Assembly: GCA_002633005.1 (NCBI GenBank)
Contig: NMRA01000256.1
Coordinates: 346,120-406,119, forward strand
DNA length: 60,000 nt
Reading direction: 5' to 3'
From: Phoronis australis
Lineage: Eukaryota > Phoronida > Phoronidae
Part shown: piece by piece, positions 1 through 15,100 of the stretch
Numbering within the stretch: the stretch's first letter is position 1
Layout of the letters: every line of letters starts with the position of its first letter
Notes under the pieces: model-generated
What the model was told of the DNA's origin: nothing
The model's input: only the letters and a program-made list of their open reading frames with translations
The model's database searches: none
Made by a program: the position numbers and the translations under genes

Positions 1-952
1 TCTTTCAATGGCGGTCGTGAAGAACAGTAACGCTGTACCTGCATGAATGAAGTCAATTTTAAGATCCGAAATTTGTAAGTATTTAACGCTGCAGATAAGA
101 GCATAATCTAAACATTTTCTACATGATCTAAAATATCTATTTGGCGCGTAAAAATGGCGGGAAAAATTTTGCGACCTGGCATTTACGAATGCGAGCTGGA
201 TTTTGAAAATGCGACCTGGGATTTTGGCTAGGTCGCAAAATGCGACCTGGCGATTTTAATAGCGTCGAGCCCTGGGCTAACAGAGGCTCATCATGATTCA
301 CCAGGTGCACACCTATACCATCCTGGAATTGTACCCTGTATCCTGGATTTGCCTTTAGACGTTAGTGAGAGTTTGCTTTTACAGTGAATACTAATCAATG
401 ATAAATGCCCAAAACAAGAGGTAATCTAAGGCATTTTTTCTGAATTTCAGCGCCCAATCCAGCCCTAGGCAGCGCGTTCCCTGTAGCCTACTGACTACTG
501 TGTCTGTGTCTGTCACTCTGTGGAGTCTGTGGTTAGTGTGATTTCTTGACTATCTTATTCGTGACTAATGCCCCAGCCCACGCAAATCGCAGAATATGGC
601 GTGATTTTTTCACACAGTCACATACCAAGTACACAGGCATTGCACATTACCTGAAAGCCACAAGCTATTTAAAACGATGCTGCCATAATCTACGAGTTCT
701 CTCCAAGGTTCTCCGCCCAAAACTCCAGCGAAAATAAATGGCAGCCTAGTCGCTCAACACAAGCGTAATAATAAGGCAAGTGTTTAATTTTAGTTTTTAT
801 AAAGAATTTGCACTTTTTGCACTTGATTTTTCAACAATTGTTAGATACTGCGTCATCATCACCCGAGTATCCCAAACAATTTCCATATTAAAAGTTTGAT
901 ACTAAAAATATAATTAGATATTAGTTGTTTTAGGAGGCTCAAAATTGTGAAA
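1..952. promoter_or_regulatory. Upstream/5' region of VPS51
   Basis: No supported coding sequence. Apart from the short GCGACCTGG iterations at 158-262, this holds the presumed promoter and 5' UTR of VPS51, whose ATG is at 953. No TATA box at a convincing distance and no strong CpG island were recognised by eye. The open frame at 546-737 has no recognisable domain and is not called. Confidence 0.4.
158..262 (+). repeat. Short degenerate repeat with GCGACCTGG core
   Basis: The word AATGCGACCTGG or a one- or two-base variant occurs about four times on + in 105 bp (near 169, 188, 211 and 240) and once inverted (taggtcgca near 229). Spacing is irregular at 20-30 bp. No terminal structures were seen. 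Confidence 0.55.
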
Positions 953-3137
953 ATGGCTTCCGGTGAAGATGGTCAGTTGCTGATTTTTATATAGTTTATA
1001 GGACCACTTTTCTTGCACCTTAACGACATATAAATCCTGGATAACTTGATTTTACATTTCATTTCGTTATTGCGCTTCCGAAATTCTTTAGTTAATGCTG
1101 GAAGGCTTTTAGAAGCGGCATCTTTTCGGAGCTTTGCCAGCCAGACTTAAACTTCGTTATGACGTTATGTTGAACAGATAAGACCAAGAATCGCGGAGTC
1201 GGACCATAAATGAAATGACGCACTGACTCTGTCTCTGCCTTGGTCATAATAATCCACAGTGGCACAGGTGGTCGCAATGCAGTAGACCATATCTACTCGT
1301 GTACTGCCACCAATATTTAGTTGTACTAATAGTGGTGGTGGTAGACTTGTACAAGTTGTAACCGTAGGCGTAGGGGTGGATTATACCACTCTGTACACAT
1401 TTTGAGTACCTGTGTGATGACCAGTGCGCCAGTGTCATCTGTATCCAAAGCTGCATAGACACAGCTTTGTGTAAAAGTGGAGTAAATTCATCACCAAGAA
1501 TCGAATTTGCGATATTGTGTGGGGTGAAATCCGATTAACATTGAAATCACCACTAGAGACTTACAGCGCATGATCAAGCACAAGCACTGACTAAATAAAA
1601 ATTATCATTTGTCATTGGAGAATAATTACTGTTTCCACTGTGTTTCCAATCTGAGATGTTATTCTCTCACAGAAACTAGTCAGCATAGACGAAAGAAGCA
1701 TGGCCTTCTTCATATGTACTATGGTATTGACAACGCTTCAAATGGTGATGGATCCACAGCGAGTCCTATCGACATTAATGGTAGGTGACAATAGTTACCG
1801 CAGGGCTGTCATTCTTTGATTCCTGAGGACTTTTAAAAAGAATAAATTATATTCCTTTTGTAACATGAGAATTTACAGAAAAAAGTGGTATGAATGGTTA
1901 TTAAAATAATTGTAAATTACAACTGTTATATGAAGAAATTTGAGCGTAATTTGTTGTATACCGCGGGTCAAAGGCCTGCAAGTTGCAAGTGAAGCATACA
2001 GTCCGTGAATTAAGATATTGGTTGTTGTTGATAAGTTTGAACAATAAATACATTTTTTTCTATTTTTGAAGCCATGCTAAGACTAGGGAGGGTTTTGTTG
2101 CTTTAGTGACCAGATTCATTTCTATCGCTACTCTTAGCTTCCTGCTGTGTAATGTTGTCTTTTTCTTCTAGAGTTCCTGTGCAAGTCAGATACGATAAAC
2201 TTGATATTTTGTTTTCTACCAGTTACAGTAAATTCTCATCAATGTCAGACAAACATTACAGAAAATAGTTTCCCAAAACATTGTTTGGTGATAGTTATGT
2301 CATAACTAAAAACTAATAAAAAGAATCTAAGTATTTTGTCCTATTGTCTTTCATGAAATAATGGTAAAATGAAATTTTACATGTCCAACGTGTTGTGTTC
2401 TAAATTAGTGAGACTTTACCACAGTGTATTTTGTTCTTAGGTGCACACTTTGATCCAGAGACGTACTTGTCAACTCTGTTTCATGAGAAGTCCTTGACGG
2501 AGCTGATGGACAAAGGCGATGAAATGACGAGACAAATACGTTCTTTGGATAGTGACATGCAGACGCTTGTTTATGAGAATTATAACAAGTTTATAAGTGC
2601 CACAGACACTATTAGGAAGGTCAGTGGTTCAAAACTAATGCTACTTTCTTATTTATAAGCACACACCCTTGATAGTTTCTCCAAGAACTTTTCAGACTTG
2701 GCAAAACTACATCGTTGTATTTTTTGTTTACTCTTTCTCTGCAACTGATTTATAGCTTAGAAAAGAAGCTTAGCCAAAAATAACCCATGGAACTTGCAAT
2801 GCAGAAAATGCAGAATTGTTAATCTGTCTTATTTCATACCTAAAAAGTCTTTCCTACTTTTTTAATAGATTTTTTATATTTTAGTCGATTTCATATCATG
2901 AATCAAGCTATTGTGTGGTTTTGTCTTCCATAGTAATTTGAGAACTGAACAAGTCAAAACATGATAATCTTTCACTTGCAGATGAAAAATGACTTCAAGA
3001 AAATGGAGGATGAGATGGACCGACTTGCTACCAACATGGAAGCTATTACAGAATTCAGTGGCAAAATCAGTGGAACTCTTCAGGACAGGAGACAACAAAT
3101 CACCAAGTTGTCTGGTGTCCACTCTCTTCTGAAGAAG
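953..3137 (+). CDS. VPS51: VPS51 exons 1-4: N-terminal SNARE-binding and Vps51 domain
   Basis: Exon 1 encodes only six codons plus one base and joins exon 2 in phase 1. Exon 2 carries a basic-aromatic motif ([13 protein letters not shown], residues about 10-22). It matches the conserved N-terminal motif of the family, which in yeast and mammals binds the SNARE Tlg1/syntaxin 6; binding here is inferred. Exons 3 and 4 (residues about 43-154) encode the Vps51/Exo84/COG-type N-terminal coiled-coil region. It is the most conserved part of the protein, ending with [13 protein letters not shown]. The donor of exon 3 is AAG|gtcagt and that of exon 4 is AAG|gtacct. Reading through either donor soon meets a stop, so the splice calls are firm. 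Confidence 0.95.
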
Positions 3138-6100
3138 GTACCTGTCACCTGTTTTATACTGGGGAATAGTGTACTGTGTTTTTGTTGTCATTTCTGTAAC
3201 AAGTATTTTCTTCGGAATAATGTTAATGCTTTTGTTTGTAGTAGAATTAGTGTTATGAATATCTAGCTTCACTGCGTGGACAGGCTTTTGCACTAAAATC
3301 AGCATGCATCTATTCTTGTCATTTAATTGTGAATCTTCAAACAAGGACAGAAAAGTGGTCAATGTAAATAATTATATTGGAACACTGTTTTGTGTTGTGT
3401 CAATGGTATACAATTGAGTGCTTCTTTGTTATTTGATGGCAATGTACTTAACCAGTCTTTTCACAAAGCTTGACATTAAATTAAAGTTTATTCTAATTCT
3501 AGTGCAAACTTCTTTCAGCTCCAGTTCTTGTTTGAGTTACCTTCAAGGCTCAAGAAGTGTATTGAAATGAAGGCCTACTCTCAAGCTGTCAGGTAAAAAT
3601 GTGCAACTTGTAAACAGGTGTGAGTCTTGTTTTTCATGTTGTTAAATAGTTTAGGAAAGGATGTAAAAATGTCTCGTCGTTTTTGTAACAGTCTGTAAGA
3701 TGTTGGAAGTGCTGTAATGTATGGATAGTAAAACAATGCGAAACTTAACAGTCTAGCAAATTGGCACCTTGTGTTGATATGCCGATTGATACTTGTCAAA
3801 TTTATTTATAAATTGCGTCTTTAGTTAAGACTCTTTGTGGAACACTAAAGCACTCTTTTGTTATAGCAGCAGAGTACCTACATTCAGCCCTGTCCTTGTC
3901 ATATATTTACATTTAAAGTCTATCTTGAACGGTAACACCAGGTCCTGTAAATCTGATTCCTACAGTATGTTAAGAGCATAAACTGCCAAATGTAATTAAC
4001 TGTTTGGCCTAATATTGACTTTCTTTTGTCTACATCACTGTGAGAATCACCTTTTAATTCAAACAGCTTCAAATAACACCTGCATGCAATAGGGTTCTAT
4101 TCAGATCCCTATTCAATACAGCTGTTCTTGGCCTTTTGTTGTTTGTGCTGAAGAGGCAATATGGCTTGAAAAGGCAACTTCATCTGTTATTTGATGGGCC
4201 TACCTTTGAGTGATTAAACTCAAGTTTTCTTATTTTGTTAAGGCTTTGCTAGGATTATCTGGTTAGCCCAACATATCTAAAATAAAAAAATTCCGTTAAA
4301 ACACAGAAGAGTGTTTACAGCAGTATCAACACATATCCTAATCAACATGCATTCATTTCTGTCAGATATCACTTCATGTTTAATCGTTGGTATTACACTG
4401 TGTTTAATATCAAGCCATATTTGCCTTATCATTAGTAGACAACGCACCAAGGTCTAAAATGTTCTGCAACTGTCAATCATTATACCATGTCATATTTAAT
4501 CATGTGATATTTAATCACTTTCATTACACTATATTCGATATCACATGATATTTGTCTTGTTATTTACCAGATATTACAGCAAGGCCCAAAAAGTTCTTGA
4601 GCAATATCAACACATGCCCTCATTTCACGGAATTCAAGAAGACTGTAACATCATCGTGGCTGATCTAAGTGCCAAATTAAAGGAACATTTCCGAGACAAA
4701 GAGGTACTGGACATTCTGTTTATGGACATTTGCTTTGTTTGCATTGGGGGACACATGAACTGCATATGTAACAAATCTTAAAGAGCTCATCTTCTCTCTC
4801 TTGTAAACCACCCAAAATATCAAGGGAAATTCAATGTGTCATTTTTAGGTAGAAGAAACTTGAGAATTCTCTTAAATTTTCTATCTTTAAAATGTTATTC
4901 AGGCTGCTGATGACTCTTATCTGTTCCATTTTATTTTGTGCCGATGAAAGTCTTTGCATCATCACATATATGTGGAATGGAGATGATTATCAAGTTTGAA
5001 GTGTGTCTTAAATTTATTCTTTTCTTCCGTTTTACCAGCTAAGTGCCAAACAGCTGTCAGAGTGTGTTGATCTTCTCCTGCAACTGAATGAACCAGCAGA
5101 AGATCTTTGCGATGAATATTTAGCACAGTGAGTAATTTGAAGGTGTTCTGCTCCATCCTATTCAAGAGTCTCAGTATGTCTTGTGAATTCGAAAACTACA
5201 AGTATTCTTCACTTCATTTACGAATCATTTGTTAATTGGTTTCTGCTAATTTATTTTTCACTCACTCTGAACTGTTCTAGCACGGGCAATGAATTTCTGA
5301 AACTTCACAAGTGTTTGAAAAGGCTGAATTTTGATTCCAGTTAGTCTATAAAAAGTTAAATCTCCAATACTCACACACTAAGTGATTTTTGGTGTCCAGA
5401 ATAAAATAAAATGAAATCTCAATGGTGTACGTTTCTTAGATTATTGGTGGGCCGAGGGAAGACCGGTTAATGATTAGTGTTGAAGCCTTGGCCCAATAAG
5501 TTGTATCTAACAGATTGCTGTGGTATGCACCAAAATTAAAGCAACTACCCGCCAAGGGAAGTAGACTGTTTTCATGTTTACAGTTAGAGAAAATTATTTG
5601 TTGACACATTAGGGCTTTCATGGATAGGTCAAGAAGTCATTATTTGGGGCCATTCATGGAAATGTTGTCAAGAAGTCATTCTTTATGACCAATCGTTACT
5701 TGTACATTGGGGTTTACGTGATATTGGTGGCTAAAAGTTGCTAGTTTTGACAAGCTCACTATGACAGCTTACCTACAAGTAAACAAAATCTAAGTATAGT
5801 TTGTTGACAGAAGTATTATTTGTTTGCAGTGCCCGAGAAAAGATGAACTCTGACCTGAAAGACCTCGACTATCAACTGCAACTTCATTCCACAGATCAGT
5901 CCAGTCTTTCACTCGAAGCTCGTATGACAGCTCCCATGGTATCGGAAAAAAATCTGATTTCATGCCAAGTGTAGTTTGTCTGAGCTCAAAATTCGCTGGC
6001 CTGCTCTGTATCAAATTTTAAGATCCCAGAAAAATGTCCAAATTTGGTTACCTTGGGATCATCATGTCTCAGAAAGGCAGATTGGGTTCTAAATCAAACT

Positions 6101-9100
6101 TTCAGATACTGTGTTTTATGCATTGTTTTGGAAATGTTCCACTTTGGCATGAAGGCCTGTCAAAAATTGGAACGTTCAGGATTTTTATGAAAAGAGTCAT
6201 AGAACAGTAACAGTGTTTTTGAGATTTCATCTTGAACATTAATATGAAATGAAATTTCATCATGTTGCTGTTGTTTTTCTATGAAACTCCTGCCTTAATG
6301 GCAGACTGAATTCAAAATCGAATTTACAAGTTTTGTAATTTCAAAATTAAAATGTATTTTTACTTATTGTCAAATTCTATAGTTTTGTAGATATTTGGCT
6401 TAATTCATAGACTTGTTGATAAGGATCCTCATGACACCAATCAAATATAGTCCGTTTGACAAAACTCATTTGAAGGATCCACTGAAATTGTTGATTACTT
6501 TATTGATCATAGTGGCAATGTTCAAATTCCTGTTTCCTTTTCGCCGTGGATAACGTCAAGCGAAATGTCATTTGAATTTCAAGTTTTTCCTTAGTCAAAT
6601 AGGAGACGATTTTAGAACTTTGAAAGAACTGACAATTCGCCATTGCTCATTGTAGACCAGACTTTACAAGTTGGCTTGGCGTGATGTTATTTTACGCAGT
6701 AGGCATGATCTCAAGGAATGACAGAGTATCAGTTCTTTGTATACCCTGAAATCACTTCTCATTCATGTGTCAGATGGGGAACAAGTTGAAACCAGTTGTA
6801 TAGCAGTAGGTTTGCTTCTTGGACCAGATGCAGGTTTATAGCCTCTGTAATAACGTATTATGTGTTTGTTTTCAGGATGTCTTAGAATTTGTGGATCTTG
6901 GATGTAACGGTTTTCTCAGTAACATCTGCCTAGTGATTGCTTCTTACAATGACATGTTTCTGAATAAGCAAACAGATGGGTAAGAACTTTTTGGGACTAG
7001 CATTGAACTGCATTGCATTGAAAGCCTGTCTTGAGTGGTAAATTGAGTCAAAGGCCGCACTGAAGTCATCAATTGCCAAATGTAATGAATGGTTAGGCTT
7101 AATGCATAACTTTTGTCTACGCTGGTACGAGAATCCTCTGTTAATTCAAACAGCTATGAACAATACCCACGCCCTCTGGTGTTCTGTTCAATAACTTCTG
7201 GTACTTGCAACTGATATGTACTTCTACTGCAGGTACTGACAAATCTTCAAAACTAAATAAAAAATTAATGTTGTTTAACATGTTTTTGTGGTGACGCAAT
7301 ATGGCGTGTAATGACTACGTTATGACTTTTATCATTTTACATGCCTGTGCTTGAACATTTAAACCATGTTGTCCTGTTGCTAAACATTGTTAGCTCTGTC
7401 TGAATAAAAAACGTCTGTTGGAGGAAGACTTTGAGATAAGTCATATTTTGGGGCCAAAACTGTTCATCTCGGAGCAGAAGAATTATGATGGCTTTTTCAT
7501 CGAAATGTGTCATCTTTTGCACGCTCGTAATAGTGTCATATTTTATTAGTGCAGCAGGGCTTTAGAAGAAAGGATATTAAAATGCTTGACAGAAAGGATT
7601 TGAGTTAGGGCTGTTCCAGTAAAATCTGTATGGGAGGGGGGGAGGCACCTTTTTTTCGCACCCACCGCCCATATTTTTCATTTATTTCTTCAGCCTACCA
7701 CCCGTTATTTTTTATAAGTTTGAAATGCAACCACCCATAATTTTTTTTTGTTCTTGTGGTTGACTGCACAGGCGCTTGAGTTTCTCTGTTCCTCCATCAC
7801 CACTAACGTCATTCATTACTAAGAAAACATATGTTTCTTATATATGGTAATATTAGCCATCGAGAAATTCAAGCACCTGTGGGTAAATGGTGTTATGGGC
7901 ATCTCGATGAGGAGATCGGTGGGAGTGAAAAAGTCGGGAGCTTTTTGCAAGTTGCATTTTTGTTTCAGTTTTTGATTCTGTGCAGATTGTTTATAAAATT
8001 TCCTAAAATTACCCACCATCAAACATTTATGGCCCAATGAAACAACAACGACCTGTAAATTTTTGTTTTTTTGAAGTACCGTACGACCACCAGCCATTTT
8101 GAATTTAAATCAAACGCAACCACCCATAAATTTTTATTTCAGTTGCCTTCCCCCCCCTCCTGCACAGATTTTGCTGGAACAGCCCTTAATGATTCGTGAA
8201 CATTATTTAGACATCTTGAGTTGTAGCTGTTTGTTCATTATTTCTAGTAAATGGTAGAATCTCATCAATTTCTGACAAAAAATACAATGTGATTTTTTAA
8301 ATTTTTTTTAATGGCTTCTAGTATTCTTGTGATCACCTGCAGTTTCTCAGAACATGCATTTGTCTTGTAGGAGCTATATTATGGAACTTAAAATGATATT
8401 GGATTTGGTTCAACTTATCTTTTATCAAATAAGCGAAAAACATTTCTCTTGTCAGCCATGTTGTATCCTATTTTGTTCCGAATTTATCTTGCTACTTGTT
8501 TAGTTTGGTTTTGTTCAATATTTATTAGTTGCATGTTGTTTCTTTTGTGTTTTGTCTATACTGCTCTTCAAATGGTAAACCCTGTGAACTGTTATTTAGT
8601 TATGGACCGCTGACTTTAAGTACTCTAGTTAACAGGTATGCCTTCGGTTCACTGGTATTTTGGCATTGATTACATGGTATGGTATGAAGACGTTAACCTC
8701 AGTTTTGTGTGTGTTGACCATAGTCAGGCTGGAAAACTCTTTGATCTAGTAAAAGTTCAGTGACTGGGCCAATAAGTTCTCTGATCAATTCTCCAAATCC
8801 AATGGCAGAGCTCTGTTAACACAACAGAGGCAGGTGATCGGCCATTTTATACGATTCCGAAAATGTGATTGTTTGCCTACCATAAAACCAACTGGTTTTT
8901 TGCTGGTGAGATCTTTCAAGCGACAGGATCCATTTGATGGTCATTTTCAACTCTTTCTCAATTGCTTCCCTTCATTCATTTTTTATTCGACAACTTTGAA
9001 AGTATAAAATGCTGTCTTCTTGTGAATTGATGAGGTTTATTCAAAGTTGTCTTTGACAGAGTCACTGATCTTCTGATGAACACAAGACTGGGTTTAATGT

Positions 9101-12100
9101 GGCTTTCATGTTACTTGATCCACTTTTGTTGAGGGTTCATTTGTCGCACAATCGTTGACTTGCTGATTTGCAGGACTTAGGCTCCTTTCACTCTGCATGC
9201 TGCAAGGAACCGTTGGGTTCCTGCAAGACCCTAGACAGCCGCTAATGTCCGCTGATTGGCGGGATTGCCCTGATTTTCCAGTAATTCTCTGAAGAGACTC
9301 TGGTTTTTTAAAGCCAGAGCTTCGAAGAGTGTATTTTTTTCTGTATTAAATTTGATTCTCTAATTTTGCCTCGATTCCTTGTCACGGATTGCTTTTGAAT
9401 GTTGCATGGTAAACAGTATTGAGATAGTTTTAGTCAAGATCTTTGCTATTCCCACATTACAGACTGTTTTCTTGGCAAAGGTATTACGGAATGGAATTTT
9501 TGAAGTTGACGCTCCAAACCGCTGTAGTCACTAAATGTTTGTCATCAGATATACTGCAAATTACTTATAACTAGCTATTTCATCAGTTAATGCTGTGACT
9601 TGTATTGTATCAAAAATCTTTGTATTCAGATCACTTCCAGTGCAGCAGTACAAGGCAAAAATAATCGGACACCCTTTCCCTGTCATAGCAACTACTGCTG
9701 TTAACAGCAAAGACAACTGCTAATAACTATTAGGGCATCAATTACAGAGAGACTTAGCTCCCTTTCTTGCTTTCCTAATAAATGAATTCCCCTTCATTCT
9801 CAGTCAGAGGGAAGACTACTCTAATGATGCATTTGATTTCTGTCCGGCCACCATGACAGGGCATTCTGGGTCATTTTGTCTATACTTTGGCTTGTACAGT
9901 GTAGTTAATAAAAGTGATCTCAAATTGTTACCTATTCAAATTAGTATTGACAATTCATTATTGATTGAGATCAGGCTTAAAAGGTGTTGCACCAACCCAG
10001 TTGAGTCATTATGTAGGCCAATTGTTGTCTTACCAAAAATGAATAGCCAATTCGTTCCAAGCTTAGAAATCACCAATCCTAGTAAGGAACAGTTAATTTA
10101 GATCTGTTTTATAATGGTAAGTGGCCTGAATGAAAAGTCTTAAATTCGTATTCACTTTGTTGAAGCTGTGAGAAAGTAACCAGCCCAGGGCAATATCTTG
10201 ATTTTTCCTCAGAAGAACTGAAAAGAATAAATCTCCATCAAATTTTGAGAACATGAAGGCAATTATCCGTCGCAGAACCCTGTTGATTTCTTGTGCACTC
10301 TGCATGTGGCCAGCTTTGTTATAATTTAATGTTGTTGAAACTTTTTATGCATGATGTAATTTTTTAACTTCGCTCTGTAGTAAACTAAGGCCTTTATAAT
10401 ATATTAATACAGGATATCTTATTCATAAAAGAGCGAATAAGTACATGCTTATACGACTAAAAGTCACTTTTAACTGCACTTGACATTTTGACTGTCAGAC
10501 AGATTTAATTTTCACGTGCTGTCATTAATATACTTGGGGATTGATTAATACCACATTAAAATATGTGTGTTTTCCTGTTACAGTGAAGGCCAAGATGCCA
10601 TGGCTCTGAAGAAGCTACAGCAATTTGTTATCTCCTTAATGGGAGAGTACTTTGACTATGTACAGAGGCGTGTACAGCTAGAAGTGAGTATGGTCGTCTG
10701 TCAGCAATGGGCATATGGATTGTGACCTTTGACCTGTGCCTTTAAGGGTCTGATGCGCTTCTTCTGTAAATGAAGAGCTTGCTGCCTTGTTATTTTGGCT
10801 TAATGTGCATGAATTGAAGATGGTGAATCCAGATGCTTGCATAATATCAGATCGTATAACATTGCTGTTATCAATGAAATAGAACTCTATATATTTGAAA
10901 TTTTTGCAAGAAGTGACTGAAAATACAGAGAGCTTTTCTCGGCTATCCTAGATGTGAACTTCTTGCAATAGTCACAGGGGTCCCAGATTTTGAGAATCGG
11001 TTTGATGCCCGTTATTCAGTGTAGAAAGCTGGCTCTCAAAATGCAGGATCCTGTATGTGACTTACCGAACCTCTAAAGCAGCTGTTCTGCTGTGCAGATT
11101 AATAGGAATGCCATGTTTTATTGGGACTCCGTTCCCTTTCAGAAAGAGACTGGTGATAACACCATTCTGGTGCGAGCTCTTGACAGATTCCATCGTCGCC
11201 TGCAAGCCATGAACAAGTTACTTCCTGACACGGACTTCTCAAGGTACAAAATAACAATTTTCTTCTTGCAAACAACCTCCCTAAATTGTTCCAGAATTGC
11301 AATAGTCTCACTGTGCATTACAATTACATTCAGATAATTAACAGTGAGTGATTAGGTTTGTTATTGCTGTTATTTATTCATATAGTTAAGTAAAGTGATA
11401 GCCATGTTGTGCTATGTGACGTGTATGTCTGATTATGTTCAGAGTAAATGGATGTCTTTGGACATTGATTGAAAAGACTATAATAAAGTATCTAACTTTC
11501 AGCCACGTCCATTATTGCAACAATATCTGACATACTAACTTTGCGAATAGTCGTCAAACTAAATCTGTATAAATCAGTGATCCCTGGTCAGATCCAAGAT
11601 GTACTTAATCAGTGTTTGTGTAACTATGCCTGTGCGAACAACTGAACACATCTTGTCTCTATTTTCAACTCTGACTACTTTTTACAAGCAATAAAAATTT
11701 TGCCAAAAATACAAACTGTACAAATAATGAAGCAACATTTCCTGAATATGTTTTAGTTGAGAAACATTGAAACAGAAAGTTTCAAAAAATTCCCCATCTG
11801 GTAGGTGCTAATTCAGTAATGTAGTAATTTACTCCAATTGATTTTATTCCAGAGCTGGTACAGACATTGTATCCAAGGCTGCCAGAGACCGATCTGCTCA
11901 CTATCTGCAGTCACTGCAGCAACACTTTGCAGGTAATATTGTTATTTTACTAGTTGTTCGATGATGTTCTGATGAAGTACATGATGCAGTCAAACTTTTG
12001 GAAAAATTTTAATTTTCGCTGAACATCGAAAAAATTGTTTGTGGTTGTAGGATTCATCACTTCTGGTTTCTTCTTCATAGTTGGTTGATTATTACTGTAA

Positions 12101-15100
12101 AATGTCAGTAATTTCAGACAAAAATAATCGCCAAAATTGTCCCATTTTCATTTTCGAGGGCTTCTAACATTGTTGAGGATGCTCGCAATTTTCGAAACAT
12201 TGTCTTGCGATAGCGGTGGTGCTCAACTTGATCGTGGAAAGCATTAATTTGTTGCTCCATATCTTTTAGGGAAACATGAGAAAATTATTCCACTTGTCCA
12301 CCATATTGTGTCCCAAATTGGAGAACTTTTACCCAAAGTCCTGTGTCCATGACACAGTAACTTGTCAGATCAGCAGGTTAATACTGTATACCTCTTGCTT
12401 CACTCTGCCTGACTTGTATACATTTCTTTGGATCAGAGTCCTGTCACTTTCATTCATTACACAAACCTTGAACTTTAATTTGTTTCCAGACTGCCTGACT
12501 GATGTGCGCCAACACCTGGCTGCCCCCCGCCTTGTCGGCAAGGAGACGAGTAACTTGGCTGACACGCTGGTCAATATGCATACTGCTATAGTTGACCAAA
12601 TGAAGTCCGTTCTTGTGAACTTACAGGTACACCTACATTAAGTCATTACACAGCCAGTTCTATCACTCATTTACAGACAATCAGCGTTTTCATAGCATTT
12701 CTTGTAATTGTATTAATAGGTCTGATAACAACTAGATAATACCCTGTACCCACAACCCAATAACTCAGTTGACATACGCAACTCTAACACTACATCTGGC
12801 TTTTAACAACTTGTCTCTACTTAGTCTCTAACCTATTCACAGCTCACTGTTACTTATCCTCAATGGTTCTGTAACATGATGGGATTTTGTCAGTTTTGCC
12901 TTATTTCATTTGAAGTTTAATTAATTTGTAATTTTGAAGAAAATTGGAAAATATATCTGGTGTCCTAAAAGGACTCCAACTTTGACATTCCATTATATGA
13001 ATTCAGAGCATTCTAGAAAAATTAAAACAGTTTGAAGGGGTCACATGTCCTTGTAATTTACACACTGATGCATTGTAATTTGAAAGCAGCATGAATTGAA
13101 AATACAACCTCAGCTTGTTTTTCCCGACAAGAAGTTCATTGTAAGTACCTCAAGTGCGATTAATGAAGCAGATCACTTGCCAAAGCAAACACATTCCAAA
13201 ACTGCATTGTCAAGGGCTGTTAGACAAATCATAAAATCACATTTCTTAGAATAAATATTATATATGGGTTTAGATTTTTTTGCACTAACCTACCAAACAC
13301 CAGTCATTTTTGGACACCTGGTATAAATTAAAAAAATACTAAACCATGTTGTGGGGACTTCTCTTATAACTGCGTGTGACATGTCAACTGCTAGTGCACA
13401 AATATCATTCTTCCCCTAGGACTTGAAAGCATTATTATCTGCTAAAACACTACCACATAATGGCATTATACAATGGGTTTCCAGCGAGGTGCTTTCTCCC
13501 TACTTCTGTAGATTAGCTCATCCAAGTGTTAATCATTCTGTCATGACTTGTCAAACTTGTTCCAAAGGCTTTTGAGGATTGGCAAAGATTACAGGCTGAG
13601 CTTTGTTTTGTTTCAACGATTTAAGTAATCCTGACATAGTTAATATCTTTTAGTTGGCTGAATGTGGGTTGTTAAGATATTCACCTCCTCGCTCAGTCTG
13701 ATATCTTGTTTACACATTTCGTAATAACTCCTTGTTGCTGCGGTTGAGACATGTTAATGTGGGATTCCCAAGATGCATTTTGTGTTTAAAAGGATTTACA
13801 TTCATGTATCATTTAATGGGCAATGTGAGTTTACAATGTTCCATATGGAATCACTCGATGATGAGGATAGTTAAAATTGGTTAAGTTATTCTGTGCACAA
13901 CACTCCTACTTCTCTCCATTGTTTCAGGCATTCATCGCCACTGACATTACGTTCGCCATGAAGGTGTACTTTAGAAGTGCCTTCTGTCAACAAGATGTGA
14001 GAGAGAACCTGATGGTTGCCTACCTGAGACATGTATTTAGAGTGTGCCAAGTAAGACCAAAACTACATATGGTATATGGCCATTCAAATGCCAATATTCA
14101 AAATATTTTTTTCAAATAAAGATACTATTGGGTTTTGCAAAAGACACCTGCACCTAAGATTCACTTATAAGTGCAGGCCAGTAGCCTTGGCATATGGTGG
14201 TGATTCGTGATTTTCGTCCATTTCTTTAAGTGTTGATAATGTTGTAACAAATAAAATTAAGTTTTCTAGTTTGTGAACAATCTGTTTAATAATTGTGATA
14301 TTTTTGCTGAATGACAATTAGTGTGTTAACAGATTCCTTAATGGTTGTAATCGTGAGATATTTTATTTGTCTGTCTTTAATCAGCATGCAATCATTTTGG
14401 TATTTCAGCACAACCTTTGTTGAATTCTTAGTTTTCTCAATATTCATCTGCCATGAAACATTGGCTGAGTTTTAAATTTAGCGCTCGTTGAGGAAGTTGT
14501 AGGATTCTGAATCGATTAGTAGTCACAGTCTCCGGAAGTTTAAAAACATCGTAACTGAAACTTCTCACGCTCGTGTTTATGTTCATGTTGTAAATGTTCC
14601 AGGACTTCTGTTCAGGCTGTGCCAGTAACTCTCCTCCCACCCTCATCTTACTCCTGTCTAGACTATGCCTGGACTTTGACAATTCCACGATAGGATACTT
14701 GGTAAGTTCTGGGCACATGCAGCTATTTCCAGTGATTGCATAATACATACAGTACAAGCCAAAATTATTCAGACAAAATAATCCCAAATTCCCCCATCGG
14801 CTGGGCGTAAGCTGAATTCATCACGAGAGCAAGAATGAAGGGGACTTAACAGAGATGTTAGTAACTAAGGTAGCCAAATCCTTTTGTAAGTAGAATTTTG
14901 CCACCCTGATTATCAGTACCCCAGTTCACCCGTGATCTTTTCTGTTCTCAGAATTAACCTTCATGATGGGGAGGCGGTATTTTGTCCGATTACTTTTGTC
15001 TTGAACTGTATTTGGTGCTGTGTCGTCTATGACCTGTTTGCTCATTCTGTCTACTGTACCCAGCCACTGATTTACTATGTTTCAAGTTTATCTTAAGCAG

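Noticed and set aside
2874-3362. 162-codon frame on - across VPS51 exon 4
   Set aside because: Shadow of the coding exon on the other strand, with no domain.
11092-11142. Open frame extending upstream of VPS51 exon 11
   Set aside because: The frame is open but the family similarity and correct phase begin after ccctttcag at 11143.
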